Source of the DNA: Cellulosimicrobium sp. ES-005
GTDB taxonomy: Bacteria; Actinomycetota; Actinomycetes; Actinomycetales; Cellulomonadaceae
NCBI RefSeq assembly: GCF_040448685.1
Contig: NZ_CP159290.1
Location: 1,674,001-1,738,000 of the forward strand
DNA length: 64,000 nt
Reading direction: 5' to 3'
Both the position numbers and the translations under genes were made by a program. Positions 35,360 through 46,103 of the stretch are shown piece after piece (position 1 is the first letter of the stretch; every line of letters begins with the position of its first letter). The notes below the pieces were generated by a model. It had not been told where the DNA came from, searched no databases, and saw only the letters and a list, made by a program, of their open reading frames with translations.

Positions 35360-37390
35360 TCAGAAGACGTTGATGACGATCGTCGAGCCCTTCGGGGCGG
35401 TGCGGCCGTCGCCGCCCGGAGGGTCCTGGGCGTAGACGATGTTGAGAGGGCTGATGCCCTGCGGGTGCCGGACCTCGACCGTGAACCCCGCGTCGGTGAG
35501 CGCCTTCTCGGCGGCCTTGACGTTCATCGAGTAGGTGTTGGGCACCTCGACGAGCGGCGGCCCGAGCGACACGACGACGTTCACCGTGTCCGTCCGGTGC
35601 GCGTCGGTGCCCTGCTCGGGGTCCTGGCGGATCACGAGGCCCGCGGCGACGGACTCCGAGTACTCCTCGGTGACCGCGGGCACGAGGCCCTGGTCCTCCA
35701 GGGCCTGGACCGCGGCGTCCTTCGGGGAGCCCGTGACCTGCGGCACGACGACGGGCGCGGGCCCGGACGAGACGGTGAGCACCACCGGCACGTCGTGCCG
35801 GATCGTGGCGCCCTCCTCGATGACGTTGCCGTCGGGGTCCTTCACGGCCATGACCTGGCCCGACGGCACCTCGTCGTGCGGCGTGAGGACGGGGTCGCCG
35901 AGCGTCAGGTCGGCGCCCTCGATCGCGGCGGTCGCCTCCTCCTGCGTCGCGCCCACGAGGCCGGTCGGCACCGTGAGCATCCGCACGCCCTTCGACACGA
36001 CGAGCTGCACGCTGCCGTCCTTGCGCACGTCCTCGCCGGACGCCGGGTCGGTCGCCACGACGGCGCCCTCCGGCACGGCGTCGTCGTAGCGCTCCTCGAC
36101 CGTGTGGTCGAGGCCCGCCCCGTCGAGGATCGCGGCGGCCTCGGTCCGGGACGCCTCGACGAGCCCGCCGGGGACCTGCGTGTACGCGCCGGGCCCGGAG
36201 GAGAACCACCAGGCCGCGCCGCCGCCGGCCCCCGCGAGGACGAGCAGGACGACGAGCGACCAGACGACCGCCCGGCCTCGCCCGCGGCGTCGCGCCGTGA
36301 CCGGGGGAGCGGGAGGTGGCGGCGGGCCCGGCCGCGTCGTCGGGGCGACGACGTGCCCGACGGCGAGCGGCTCGGTGAGGCCGGCGGCCTCGCGGTCCTG
36401 CAGGCTGAGCGCGGCGAGGGGCGCGGTCGCCGCGGACCGGTGCTCCGTCGTCGGGCCGGACCCGGGGGCCTCGGCCGGGGGGCCGTCGACGGCCGCGCCC
36501 GCGGGCGGGTCGACGCGCCGCTCGAGGTCGGCCGGGTCGAGCGCCGCGCGGGTCGAGCGCACGAGCGCGAGCGCGGCGCCGGCGTCGGCCGGGCGGTCGG
36601 CGGGGTCGCGCGCGGCGAGGGCGCACAGCAGGTCGTCGACCTCGGGCGGGATCCACGGGGCGACGTCCGAGGGCGGCGGCACGTCGTTGTTGACGTGCTG
36701 GAACGCGACCTGGATGGGAGTCGTGCCGGTGTGCGGGACCGTGCCCAGCAGCATCTCGTACGCGAGGATGCCCACGGCGTAGACGTCGGTCCGTGCGTCG
36801 CACGCGCCCGTCGCGATGAGCTCGGGGGAGAGGTAGGCGACGGTCCCGAGGATGGTGCCGGTCGTCGTCGCCGTGACCTCGTTGACCGCGCGCGCGAGCC
36901 CGAAGTCCGTGACCTTGAGCCGGCCCTCGGCGTCGACGAGCACGTTCTCCGGCTTGATGTCGCGGTGCACGAGACCGGCGCGGTGGGCGGCGGCGAGCGC
37001 GTCGAGGACGTCCTCGAGCACGTCGAGCGTGCGGCCCAGCGGCAGCGTGCGCTCCGCGAGCATCGCGCGGCGCAGGTTCGAGCCCGCCACGTACTCCATC
37101 GTGAGGTAGCTCGTGTCGCCGTCGAGCCCCTGGTCGTACACGGCGACGAGCCCCGGGTGCGTGAGGCGGGCCGCCGCGCGCGCCTCGCGGCGGAAGCGCG
37201 AGACGAAGTCGGCGCCGGACGCGCCCTCGGCGAGGTGGGCGTGCATGACCTTGAGCGCGACCTCGCGCTCGAGCCGGCGGTCGACGGCCAGGTACACCGT
37301 CGCCATGCCGCCTCGCGCGATGCGCGAGACGACCTCGTACCGCCCGTCGACCAGGCGGCCGACGAGGGGATCGGTCGTCACGGTGGCCAC
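35360..37390 (-). CDS. pknL: PASTA-domain serine/threonine protein kinase, PknL-like
   Basis: A 676-residue membrane Ser/Thr kinase. Kinase domain, residues about 18-275: IARGGMATVYLA, VALKVM (catalytic Lys), VHRDIKPENVLV, KVTDFGLARA and GTVAYLSPEL. A Pro-rich linker leads to a transmembrane helix (about residues 370-390) and four extracellular PASTA repeats, which bind peptidoglycan fragments in related kinases. M. tuberculosis PknL lacks these repeats, as I recall. It is divergent from the HTH gene corresponding to Rv2175c, a known PknL substrate. GTG 37390 has TAGACT 7 nt upstream. Confidence 0.92.
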   Translation of the reverse strand: MATVTTDPLVGRLVDGRYEVVSRIARGGMATVYLAVDRRLEREVALKVMHAHLAEGASGADFVSRFRREARAAARLTHPGLVAVYDQGLDGDTSYLTMEYVAGSNLRRAMLAERTLPLGRTLDVLEDVLDALAAAHRAGLVHRDIKPENVLVDAEGRLKVTDFGLARAVNEVTATTTGTILGTVAYLSPELIATGACDARTDVYAVGILAYEMLLGTVPHTGTTPIQVAFQHVNNDVPPPSDVAPWIPPEVDDLLCALAARDPADRPADAGAALALVRSTRAALDPADLERRVDPPAGAAVDGPPAEAPGSGPTTEHRSAATAPLAALSLQDREAAGLTEPLAVGHVVAPTTRPGPPPPPAPPVTARRRGRGRAVVWSLVVLLVLAGAGGGAAWWFSSGPGAYTQVPGGLVEASRTEAAAILDGAGLDHTVEERYDDAVPEGAVVATDPASGEDVRKDGSVQLVVSKGVRMLTVPTGLVGATQEEATAAIEGADLTLGDPVLTPHDEVPSGQVMAVKDPDGNVIEEGATIRHDVPVVLTVSSGPAPVVVPQVTGSPKDAAVQALEDQGLVPAVTEEYSESVAAGLVIRQDPEQGTDAHRTDTVNVVVSLGPPLVEVPNTYSMNVKAAEKALTDAGFTVEVRHPQGISPLNIVYAQDPPGGDGRTAPKGSTIVINVF

Positions 37391-37483
37391 GGGAGAGAGT
37401 CTAGGTGGCCCGACGTCGCGATCCGGTGAGCGCGGGCGCGCACGGCGTGGGTGTCGTGTGGAGGCACGCCGTAGGCTTGCCCG

Positions 37484-37909
37484 GTGACCGACCGTGACCC
37501 CAGCCCCCGCCCGACCCTCGACGACCTGGTCGGCGAGTGGCTGACCCTGCCCGACGTCGCCGAGGCGCTCGGCACCGACGTCGGCAAGGTGCGCCGCATC
37601 GTGCAGGAGCGCCGCGTCGTCGGCGTGAAGCGCGGCGAGCGCACGACGTTCCAGATCCCGGCCCGCTTCCTCGTGCCGCTGCACCTCGTCGACCCGGCGA
37701 ACGCGGGCCGTCCGGACGAGAGCGGGCGGGTGGGCGTCCTGTCGAGCCTGCAGGGCACGATCGTCGTGCTCACCGACGCCGGGTTCGACGACGCCGAGAT
37801 CCTCGAGTGGCTGTTCAGCCCGAACGACGAGCTGGGTGAGCCCCCGTTCGACACGCTCCTGAGCGGGCACAAGGCGCGGGTGCGCCGCGTCGCGCAGTCC
37901 GAGCTCTGA
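37484..37909 (+). CDS. Rv2175c-like DNA-binding protein, likely PknL substrate
   Basis: A 141-residue protein with a winged helix-turn-helix at about residues 20-60 (LTLPDVAEALGTDVGKVRRI), followed by a C-terminal domain with SLQGTIVVLTDAGFDDAEIL typical of the Rv2175c C-terminal domain. In M. tuberculosis the homologue binds DNA and is phosphorylated by PknL near its N-terminus, reducing binding. Here Ser7 and Thr11 (PSPRPTLDD) are possible phospho-sites, which is inference. GTG 37484 is preceded by TAGGCT with a 6-nt gap, so the mRNA is leaderless and lacks a Shine-Dalgarno. The gap to the divergent kinase is 93 bp. Confidence 0.9.
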   Translation: MTDRDPSPRPTLDDLVGEWLTLPDVAEALGTDVGKVRRIVQERRVVGVKRGERTTFQIPARFLVPLHLVDPANAGRPDESGRVGVLSSLQGTIVVLTDAGFDDAEILEWLFSPNDELGEPPFDTLLSGHKARVRRVAQSEL

Positions 37910-37951
37910 CCCGCTCGCCCGACCGGCCCGTCGGAGCCGCTCGGCCTCGCG

Positions 37952-39130
37952 TCAGGCGGTCCGCTCGACGGCGGCCCGCGCGAGCAGCCCGAGCATCGTG
38001 GCCCCGGGCTCGGCGAGCCCGGCGTCGGCGAGGGCCGACGACGCACGGTCGGTGAGCTCGGCGATGAGCGACTCCACGGCGTCGCGCGCGCCGGTCTCGA
38101 CGAGCACGGCGCGCAGGTCCTCGACCGTGCTCGCGTCGAGGTCAGGGTCGCCCAGGTGCGTGAGCAGGAGGTCGCGCTGCGCGGGCGTCGCGGCGGCGAG
38201 CGCGCGCACGACGAGCACCGTGCGCTTGCCCTCGCGCAGGTCGTCGCCCGCGGGCTTGCCCGTGACGCGCGCGTCCCCGAACACGCCGAGCACGTCGTCG
38301 CGGAGCTGGAACGCCTCGCCCACGGGCAGCCCGAACGCGCTCGTCGCGGCGACGGCGTCCTCGTCGGCCCCGGCGAGCGCCGCGCCGAGCGCGATGGGGT
38401 GCTCCACGCTGTAGCGCGCCGACTTCGACCGGATCACGGCCCGCGCGCGCTCCTCGTCGGCCGCGGGGTCGTCGCCCCAGGGCAGCACCTGCGCCTGCAC
38501 GTCGAGGTACTGCCCGACGATCACCTCGGTCTGCATGCGACCGAAGACGACGCGCGAGCGGGTCGCGACGTCGGCGGGGAGGGCGTCGAGCGCGTCGCCC
38601 AGCTCGCGGTGGCTCGCGATGAGCGCGAGGTCGCCGAGCAGGATCGCCGTGTTCTCGCCGTAGCGGTCGGCGTCGCCGGACCAGCCGAGCCCGCGGTGCC
38701 GCGCCCCGAACGCACGGTGCGCGGTCGGCCGCCCGCGCCGGGTGTCGGAGGCGTCCATGACGTCGTCGTGGAAGAGCGCAGCGGCCTGGAACAGCTCGAG
38801 CGCCGCGCCCGCGCGGAGCGCGACCTCGCGGTGCGGGCCGTCCGGGTCGCCGCCATGTGCGCGCCAGGACCAGTAGCAGAAGGCCGCCCGGAGGCGCTTG
38901 CCACCGGCGAGCAGCTCGTCCGTCGCGTCGGCGAGGGGGTCGGCGTCGGGGTGCGTGGAGGAGAGCTCCTCGCGCAGCGCCGCGGTCGAGACGTGCAGGG
39001 CCTCGTCGACCCCGGCGCGGACGCCCTCCCGGTCGACGAGCGCGCTCGGGCTCGGGTCGGTGACGCTCCGAGGGGCCCCCGGGTCGAGGGGCTCGGGCGA
39101 GGACGAGGTCGGCAGCGACGGGTTCGGCAC
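37952..39130 (-). CDS. Polyprenyl diphosphate synthase, IdsA2-like
   Basis: A 392-residue trans-prenyltransferase that extends allylic diphosphates with isopentenyl diphosphate; product length cannot be read reliably. The first Asp-rich motif is HDDVMDASDTRRGRPT and the second is LRDDVLGVFGD (with DDVLG where DDxxD is typical), as in IdsA-type synthases. KPAGDDLREGKRT follows. The position next to the Rv2175c-like gene matches idsA2 (Rv2173c). GTG 39130 has TAGGCT ending 6 nt upstream and no ribosome binding site. It probably supplies menaquinone or carotenoid precursors. Confidence 0.9.
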   Translation of the reverse strand: MPNPSLPTSSSPEPLDPGAPRSVTDPSPSALVDREGVRAGVDEALHVSTAALREELSSTHPDADPLADATDELLAGGKRLRAAFCYWSWRAHGGDPDGPHREVALRAGAALELFQAAALFHDDVMDASDTRRGRPTAHRAFGARHRGLGWSGDADRYGENTAILLGDLALIASHRELGDALDALPADVATRSRVVFGRMQTEVIVGQYLDVQAQVLPWGDDPAADEERARAVIRSKSARYSVEHPIALGAALAGADEDAVAATSAFGLPVGEAFQLRDDVLGVFGDARVTGKPAGDDLREGKRTVLVVRALAAATPAQRDLLLTHLGDPDLDASTVEDLRAVLVETGARDAVESLIAELTDRASSALADAGLAEPGATMLGLLARAAVERTA

Positions 39131-39185
39131 GGGGGCAGCCTATGCGGTGCGGCACCTCGGCGGCGTCGTCCCACGGTCGGACCCG

Positions 39186-39758
39186 TCAGCCGGCCGCGAC
39201 CTGCCCGCTGATCGTCACCAGCCGCTCGGTCTCGTCGTCGAACACGCCGACGGCCAGCGACTCGGTGGGGGACTCGGGGGCCGGCGTCCGGACGAACGTC
39301 GTGAGCGAGGTGAGCGCGCTCGGGACGCTCGAGGGCGACACCGCGAACCCGGCGGCGCCGAGCGCCTCGGTGTAGTAGGCGGTGAGCACGTCGACGGGCT
39401 CGTCCGAGCGCAGGTTGAGAGTGACGTCGACCAGCGTGCCGTCCTCTGACGGCCGGGCCGAGCTCGCGAGCACCTGGGCGCCCGCGGGGACCGTGACGAG
39501 CTCGGCCGGGAAACCCTCCACGAGGTCCCCGACGGCGGAGTCCGCGTCGTAGCGGGGCAGCGGCGTGCCTGCGTCCCCCGCAGCCTCCTCGGCGGGGGAC
39601 GCAGGCGTGCCACGGGGCCCGGCGGCCCCCTGGACGTCGTCCGGGCCCGCCTGGCAGCCGGCGAGCGCCGTGCCGAGCAGCGCCACGGCGAGGACGACGG
39701 CGGCCGCGTGGACGGACGGGGCCGCTCGCCGCGCGCGGGCTCGGGTTCGTGGTGGCAC
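39186..39758 (-). CDS. Predicted lipoprotein of unknown function
   Basis: A 190-residue secreted lipoprotein: an Arg-rich N-terminus, a hydrophobic core and the lipobox GTALAGC (Cys35). After an acidic/Pro-rich linker, the mature part (about residues 75-190) contains VTLNLRSDEPVDVLTAYYTE, which suggests a small alpha/beta fold. No family is recognised. The GTG at 39758 is chosen because TACGGT ends 6 nt upstream; the longer open frame is probably an artefact of high GC. It is 55 bp downstream of the IdsA2-like start, on the same strand, and is divergent from the DUF4192 gene. Confidence 0.78.
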   Translation of the reverse strand: MPPRTRARARRAAPSVHAAAVVLAVALLGTALAGCQAGPDDVQGAAGPRGTPASPAEEAAGDAGTPLPRYDADSAVGDLVEGFPAELVTVPAGAQVLASSARPSEDGTLVDVTLNLRSDEPVDVLTAYYTEALGAAGFAVSPSSVPSALTSLTTFVRTPAPESPTESLAVGVFDDETERLVTISGQVAAG

Positions 39759-39910
39759 GCGCACACCGTAGTCACCCGGGCGTCTGCGAGCCACCACCGG
39801 CCTCGGGGGTGGACCACAGGCGGAGCGCGGGGTCGGGTCCGGGCCCCGCGCGTCCACAGCCGTCCGCCCGCCCGCCCCGCGCGCCGTCGGGACGGGCTGG
39901 GATGGGCGTC

Positions 39911-41086
39911 ATGACCACCCTGATCCGGGCCCAGGGCCCGCGCGAGCTCCTCGCCTACGTCCCCTACCGGCTCGGCTACCGACCCCAGGACAGCGTCGTC
40001 CTCGTCGGGCTGCGACCGCCGCGCGGTCGGGTCGGCCTCGTCGTCCGGGTCGACGTCGCCGACCTCGCCGACCTGGAGCACGGCCCGCAGCTCGCGCGCT
40101 CCGTCGTCGGCCACCTCGCCGCCGACGGCGCGCAGCGGGTCGTCCTCGTCGTGTACACGGGAGCGCCGCTGCGGTCCGGCGGCGTCGGGACCGCCGTCGT
40201 GAGGGCCGCCGTCGAGCGCTGCCGGGAGGCCGTCGAGCCGGAGCACGGTCCGGTGGACGTCTGGGTCGTGTCGCCGAGCGGCTGGTACGCGCTCGACTGC
40301 GCCGAGGACGAGTGCTGCCCGCCGGGCGGGCGCCCGCTGCGCGAGCTCGAGTCCAGCGAGGTGGGCGCGCACATGGTGCTCGCCGGGGCCGTGCTCGCGG
40401 ACTCGCGCGAGGAGGCGCTGCGGATCCCGCGCGCGGGCGCCGACGCGCGGCGGCGTGCGGCGCGCGCGGCCCGCCGGGTTCGGGACCGCGCCCGCGAGGG
40501 CGGTCCTCCCGGCGCCGGGGCCGACCCCGACGCCGTCGCCCGCCGCGTCGAGAGCCTGGCCGAGTGGCGTGCGGCGGTCGCCCGCGCGACCGCGCACGAG
40601 CAGGGGCGTGCCGAGAGCGGGGCCCGGGGCGCGGGGACCGGTGCAGGGCTGCCTCCGGCCACGGTCCTCGGCCGGCTCGCGGCCGGGCTCGAGGCGGTCC
40701 CGGTGCGTGACGCCGTGCTCGTCTCGCTCGTGCCCGGGACGGGCGACCTCGCGGACCGCACGGTCCGCGGCGGCGACGTCGACGCCGGGACGGCGCGCGC
40801 GATCGCGTCGATCGTCGACCCGGCGGCGGGGCTGGCGCCGGACCCGGACGTGACCGGTCCCGCCCGCGCCGTGCTCGAGGCGGTCGTGGCCCACGCGCCG
40901 CGCGGGAGCACGGCCCCGGCGCTCACGCTCCTCGCGCTCGTCGCCTGGTGGCACGGGGACGGCGGCAGGGCGGGACGCCGGCTCGACGAGGCGCTCGCGG
41001 AGGACCCGACGTACCGGCTCGCCCTCCTGCTGTCGAGCGCGCTCGACGCCGGGGTCGCGCCGGGCTGGATCCGCGCCGACGTGTGA
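39911..41086 (+). CDS. DUF4192 family protein
   Basis: A 391-residue actinobacterial DUF4192 protein of unknown function. The family start TLIRAQGPRELLAYVPYRLG is evident, followed by QDSVVLVGL, an alpha/beta domain (about residues 1-150) with WVVSPSGWYALDC, and a C-terminal helical half ending in LLALVAWWHGDGGRAGRRLD, which looks like TPR-type repeats. Two adjacent Cys pairs (LDCAEDECCPP) might bind metal. ATG 39911 is preferred over ATG 39902; a TGGGAT hexamer lies 7 nt upstream. It is cytoplasmic, with no signal or membrane segments. Confidence 0.85.
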   Translation: MTTLIRAQGPRELLAYVPYRLGYRPQDSVVLVGLRPPRGRVGLVVRVDVADLADLEHGPQLARSVVGHLAADGAQRVVLVVYTGAPLRSGGVGTAVVRAAVERCREAVEPEHGPVDVWVVSPSGWYALDCAEDECCPPGGRPLRELESSEVGAHMVLAGAVLADSREEALRIPRAGADARRRAARAARRVRDRAREGGPPGAGADPDAVARRVESLAEWRAAVARATAHEQGRAESGARGAGTGAGLPPATVLGRLAAGLEAVPVRDAVLVSLVPGTGDLADRTVRGGDVDAGTARAIASIVDPAAGLAPDPDVTGPARAVLEAVVAHAPRGSTAPALTLLALVAWWHGDGGRAGRRLDEALAEDPTYRLALLLSSALDAGVAPGWIRADV

Positions 41087-41181
41087 GCCGCGGCGCGCGG
41101 GTTCGGGTAGGTTCGACCGCAACACGACCTGCGGTCGCCGCCCGCGGCCGACCGCGCCCACGAGCCGTTCCCGGAGGACAC

Positions 41182-41580
41182 ATGAGCGTCGTCGTCGCGC
41201 ACCTGAGCACGCCCGAGGGTCGTGAGGCTCTCGACAGCGCGGCCACCGAGGCGGTCCGGCGCGGCACCGATCTCGTGGTCGTCGTCACGGAGGCGTCGAC
41301 CTCGACGCCCGAGCTCGTCGCGGCGCACGAGGACGACCTGCGTCGGGTCGAGGAGCGGCTCGCGGGGACGGGGACGACGCTGCGGCGCGAGCAGGGGACG
41401 TCCGACCTCGCCGAGGACCTCGTGAGCGCCGCCGAGCGGGCCTCCGCGGACCTCATCGTCATCGGCCTGCGCCGCCGCAGCCCGGTCGGCAAGCTCATCC
41501 TCGGGTCGAACGCGCAGCGCATCCTGCTCGACGCGCCCTGCCCGGTGCTGGCCGTCAAGCCCGAGCGCGCGGGGGCCTGA
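41182..41580 (+). CDS. Universal stress protein (UspA) family
   Basis: A 132-residue single Usp domain. The ATP-binding signature G-2x-G-9x-G(S/T) appears in the region VIGLRRRSPVGKLILGSNAQ followed by CPVLAVKP, so nucleotide binding is likely. GGAGGA lies 5 nt before the ATG at 41182. TAGGTT near 41108 is a -10 candidate. Universal stress proteins support survival under starvation or hypoxia, but their mechanism is generally not resolved. Confidence 0.9.
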   Translation: MSVVVAHLSTPEGREALDSAATEAVRRGTDLVVVVTEASTSTPELVAAHEDDLRRVEERLAGTGTTLRREQGTSDLAEDLVSAAERASADLIVIGLRRRSPVGKLILGSNAQRILLDAPCPVLAVKPERAGA

Positions 41581-41584
41581 GCAG

Positions 41585-41610
41585 GGAATCTTCGGGGGTA
41601 CCGGGCCGTT
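41585..41610 (+). promoter_or_regulatory. Candidate SigR/SigH-type promoter of the primary sigma gene
   Basis: GGAAT (41585-41589) and GTT (41608-41610) are separated by exactly 18 bp, the consensus of the thiol-stress ECF sigma factor SigR. In Streptomyces coelicolor the primary sigma gene hrdB is known to have a SigR-dependent promoter, so the position fits. The leader from here would be about 235 nt. Confidence 0.6.
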
Positions 41611-41724
41611 GTACAGGCCAGGACCCGGGTGTCGAACGTCGCCGAGACGTGGTGTGCGGGCCGCCGCGAGGCGGTCAGGTCCGACCTCACCTCGTGTCGC
41701 GGCGTCCGGTGCACGGATCGCCGG

Positions 41725-41730
41725 TACAAT
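41725..41730 (+). promoter_or_regulatory. Candidate housekeeping -10 of the sigma gene
   Basis: TACAAT sits in an unusually AT-rich stretch (TACAATATAGGTAT) for this genome, about 120 nt before the start codon. No clear -35 hexamer is visible at 17 bp. Together with the upstream GGAAT-N18-GTT element this suggests two promoters, one vegetative and one stress-responsive. Confidence 0.5.
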
Positions 41731-41850
41731 ATAGGTATCCGCCAGAGCCCGACGACTCGCCGTGAGAGTCCACGAGAAGCCCGCACTTCACGGTTCACGT
41801 CCCCGCTCCGGCGGCCCTACCGCCCCCCATGATTGCCGAAAGGTCGGTTT

Positions 41851-43431
41851 GTGGCGCCCTCAACCCCGATTTCCGCACTCCCGCGAGAGTTCGAGCACCC
41901 CGCCCTGCAGGAGCTCCTGCGGCGCGGCAGCGCGAACGGTCGCGTCGACGCCGAGAGCTTCCGCACCGCGTGCGAGCAGGCCGCCGTCAACGACGCCAAG
42001 CGGCTGAAGGCGGTCTTCCGCGCGCTCGCGGGCGCCGGCGTCGAGGTCGACATCCCGACCACGACCAAGGTCGCCGCGGCGGCGTCCCCGCGCAGCACGA
42101 CGACGGCGCGCACCAAGCCCGCGGCGGCGAAGTCCGCGTCGACGACCAAGCGCACGACGACCACCACCAAGGCCGCCCCGGCCGCCGAGGGCGACGCGGC
42201 CGAGGCCGCCCCGTCCACCGGCCCGGCGAAGCCCGCGGCGCGCAAGACCGCGGCGCGCAAGACCGCGGCGAAGGCTCCGGCCAAGGCGAAGGCGACCCCC
42301 GCGCGCGCCAAGAAGAAGGACGACGACGAGGACGACGTCGACGTCGAGGTCGAGGACCTCGAGATCGACGTGATCGAGGACGACGAGGACGCGGCCGCGG
42401 ACACGGGTGCGAAGAAGCCCGCCGCCGGTGCCGCGACCGAGGAGCCCGAGGAGACGGGCTTCGTCGTGTCGGACGCCGACGAGGACGACGCGCCGGTCCA
42501 GCAGGTCGTGACCGCGGGTGCGACGGCCGACCCGGTCAAGGACTACCTCAAGCAGATCGGCAAGGTCGCGCTGCTGAACGCGGAGCAGGAGGTCGAGCTC
42601 GCGAAGCGGATCGAGGCCGGCCTGTTCGCCGAGGAGAAGCTCGCGGCCGAGGGCGACGACCTGGACCGCAAGCTCAAGCGTGAGCTGCAGTGGATCGCGC
42701 ACGACGGCAAGCGGGCGAAGAACCACCTGCTGGAGGCGAACCTGCGTCTGGTGGTGTCGCTGGCCAAGCGGTACACGGGCCGCGGGATGCTGTTCCTGGA
42801 CCTGATCCAGGAGGGCAACCTCGGTCTGATCCGTGCGGTCGAGAAGTTCGACTACACCAAGGGCTACAAGTTCTCGACGTACGCGACGTGGTGGATCCGG
42901 CAGGCGATCACGCGCGCGATGGCGGACCAGGCGCGCACGATCCGCATCCCGGTGCACATGGTCGAGGTCATCAACAAGCTCGCGCGCGTGCAGCGTCAGA
43001 TGCTGCAGGACCTGGGTCGTGAGCCCACGCCCGAGGAGCTCGCCAAGGAGCTCGACATGACCCCGGAGAAGGTCGTCGAGGTCCAGAAGTACGGCCGCGA
43101 GCCGATCTCGCTGCACACTCCGCTCGGCGAGGACGGCGACAGCGAGTTCGGTGACCTCATCGAGGACTCCGAGGCCATCGTCCCGGCCGACGCCGTGAGC
43201 TTCACGCTCCTGCAGGAGCAGCTCCACCAGGTGCTCGACACGCTCAGCGAGCGCGAGGCGGGCGTCGTCTCGATGCGGTTCGGCCTCTCGGACGGCCAGC
43301 CCAAGACGCTCGACGAGATCGGCAAGGTCTACGGCGTGACGCGCGAGCGCATCCGTCAGATCGAGTCGAAGACCATGTCGAAGCTGCGCCACCCGAGCCG
43401 CTCGCAGGTGCTGCGCGACTACCTCGACTGA
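41851..43431 (+). CDS. sigA: RNA polymerase primary sigma factor
   Basis: A 526-residue group 1 sigma-70 factor. The N-terminal 220 residues are a Lys/Ala then Asp/Glu-rich extension typical of actinobacterial SigA/HrdB. Regions 1.2-4 follow: [28 protein letters not shown] and [20 protein letters not shown] (2.1-2.2), [20 protein letters not shown] (2.3-2.4), [12 protein letters not shown] (3.0) and the 4.2 helix-turn-helix [23 protein letters not shown] 41851 has GAAAGG at 7 nt. Two hairpins end the transcript. Next to parE, as hrdB is in Streptomyces. Confidence 0.97.
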   Translation: MAPSTPISALPREFEHPALQELLRRGSANGRVDAESFRTACEQAAVNDAKRLKAVFRALAGAGVEVDIPTTTKVAAAASPRSTTTARTKPAAAKSASTTKRTTTTTKAAPAAEGDAAEAAPSTGPAKPAARKTAARKTAAKAPAKAKATPARAKKKDDDEDDVDVEVEDLEIDVIEDDEDAAADTGAKKPAAGAATEEPEETGFVVSDADEDDAPVQQVVTAGATADPVKDYLKQIGKVALLNAEQEVELAKRIEAGLFAEEKLAAEGDDLDRKLKRELQWIAHDGKRAKNHLLEANLRLVVSLAKRYTGRGMLFLDLIQEGNLGLIRAVEKFDYTKGYKFSTYATWWIRQAITRAMADQARTIRIPVHMVEVINKLARVQRQMLQDLGREPTPEELAKELDMTPEKVVEVQKYGREPISLHTPLGEDGDSEFGDLIEDSEAIVPADAVSFTLLQEQLHQVLDTLSEREAGVVSMRFGLSDGQPKTLDEIGKVYGVTRERIRQIESKTMSKLRHPSRSQVLRDYLD

Positions 43432-43440
43432 CGCGTCGCG

Positions 43441-43473
43441 GCGGGCGGCCGGTGCACGCCACCGGCCGCCCGC
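43441..43473 (+). terminator. First sigA terminator hairpin
   Basis: A perfect 14-bp stem (43441-43454 with 43460-43473) and 5-nt loop begins 9 bp after the sigA stop. Confidence 0.65.
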
Positions 43474-43481
43474 CGTCGTCG

Positions 43482-43525
43482 CACGACGAAGGCCCCGAGG
43501 AGATCTCCTCGGGGCCTTCGTCGTG
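43482..43525. terminator. Second, 20-bp palindromic terminator after sigA
   Basis: A perfect 20-bp stem (43482-43501 with 43506-43525) around the loop GATC, so the whole 44 bp is a palindrome. With the preceding hairpin it forms a tandem terminator between sigA and the convergent DUF7455 gene. Confidence 0.75.
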
Positions 43526-43614
43526 TCTGAGGTCGTGCCGCCGGGACCGGGCGGTGGAGCCGGTCCCCGCGGTGGTGCGCTCCTGGCGCGGGACGGTGCT
43601 CGGCGGAGGGCGCG

Positions 43615-43827
43615 TCAGCGCGCGCCGTGCTCCGCGAGCAGCTTGTCGGTCTCGTCCTGGATGGACGTCGCGAGGTCGGTGTAGGCATCCGCGTGCGCCC
43701 GCGCGTGGTGGCCGCAGAACAGCAGCTCGCCGCTCGGCAGGACCACACGGACGTACGCCTGGGCCCCGCAGCGGTCGCAGCGGTCGGCCGCGGTCAGCGG
43801 TTCGGTGGTGGTCGTCGTAGCAGTCAC
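43615..43827 (-). CDS. Small zinc-ribbon protein, DUF7455 type
   Basis: A 70-residue protein with the metal-ligand pattern CDRCG (around residue 20) and CGHHARAH (around residue 40), predicted to bind one zinc. This small family is found beside the primary sigma factor and topoisomerase genes in many actinobacteria; its function is unknown. GTG 43827 is chosen because an ATG 9 bases upstream runs into a stop, and TTTGAT lies 6 nt before the GTG, a weaker version of the leaderless promoter pattern. The parE gene is divergent, 144 bp away. Confidence 0.82.
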   Translation of the reverse strand: MTATTTTTEPLTAADRCDRCGAQAYVRVVLPSGELLFCGHHARAHADAYTDLATSIQDETDKLLAEHGAR

Positions 43828-43971
43828 GTGAACATCAAACCATCTGCTCCCGAGGATTCGTCCCGCCGGGGCCCGGGGTTCGCTACCCGCGAAGCGGAGC
43901 CGCGTGGTCGCGCAGCGGCCTCGCGGCGGGGGAGCGCAACGGTGTGGGCGCGCTCGTCTAGGCTTGCCGCC

Positions 43972-46101
<2,130 letters not shown>

Positions 46102-46103
46102 CG

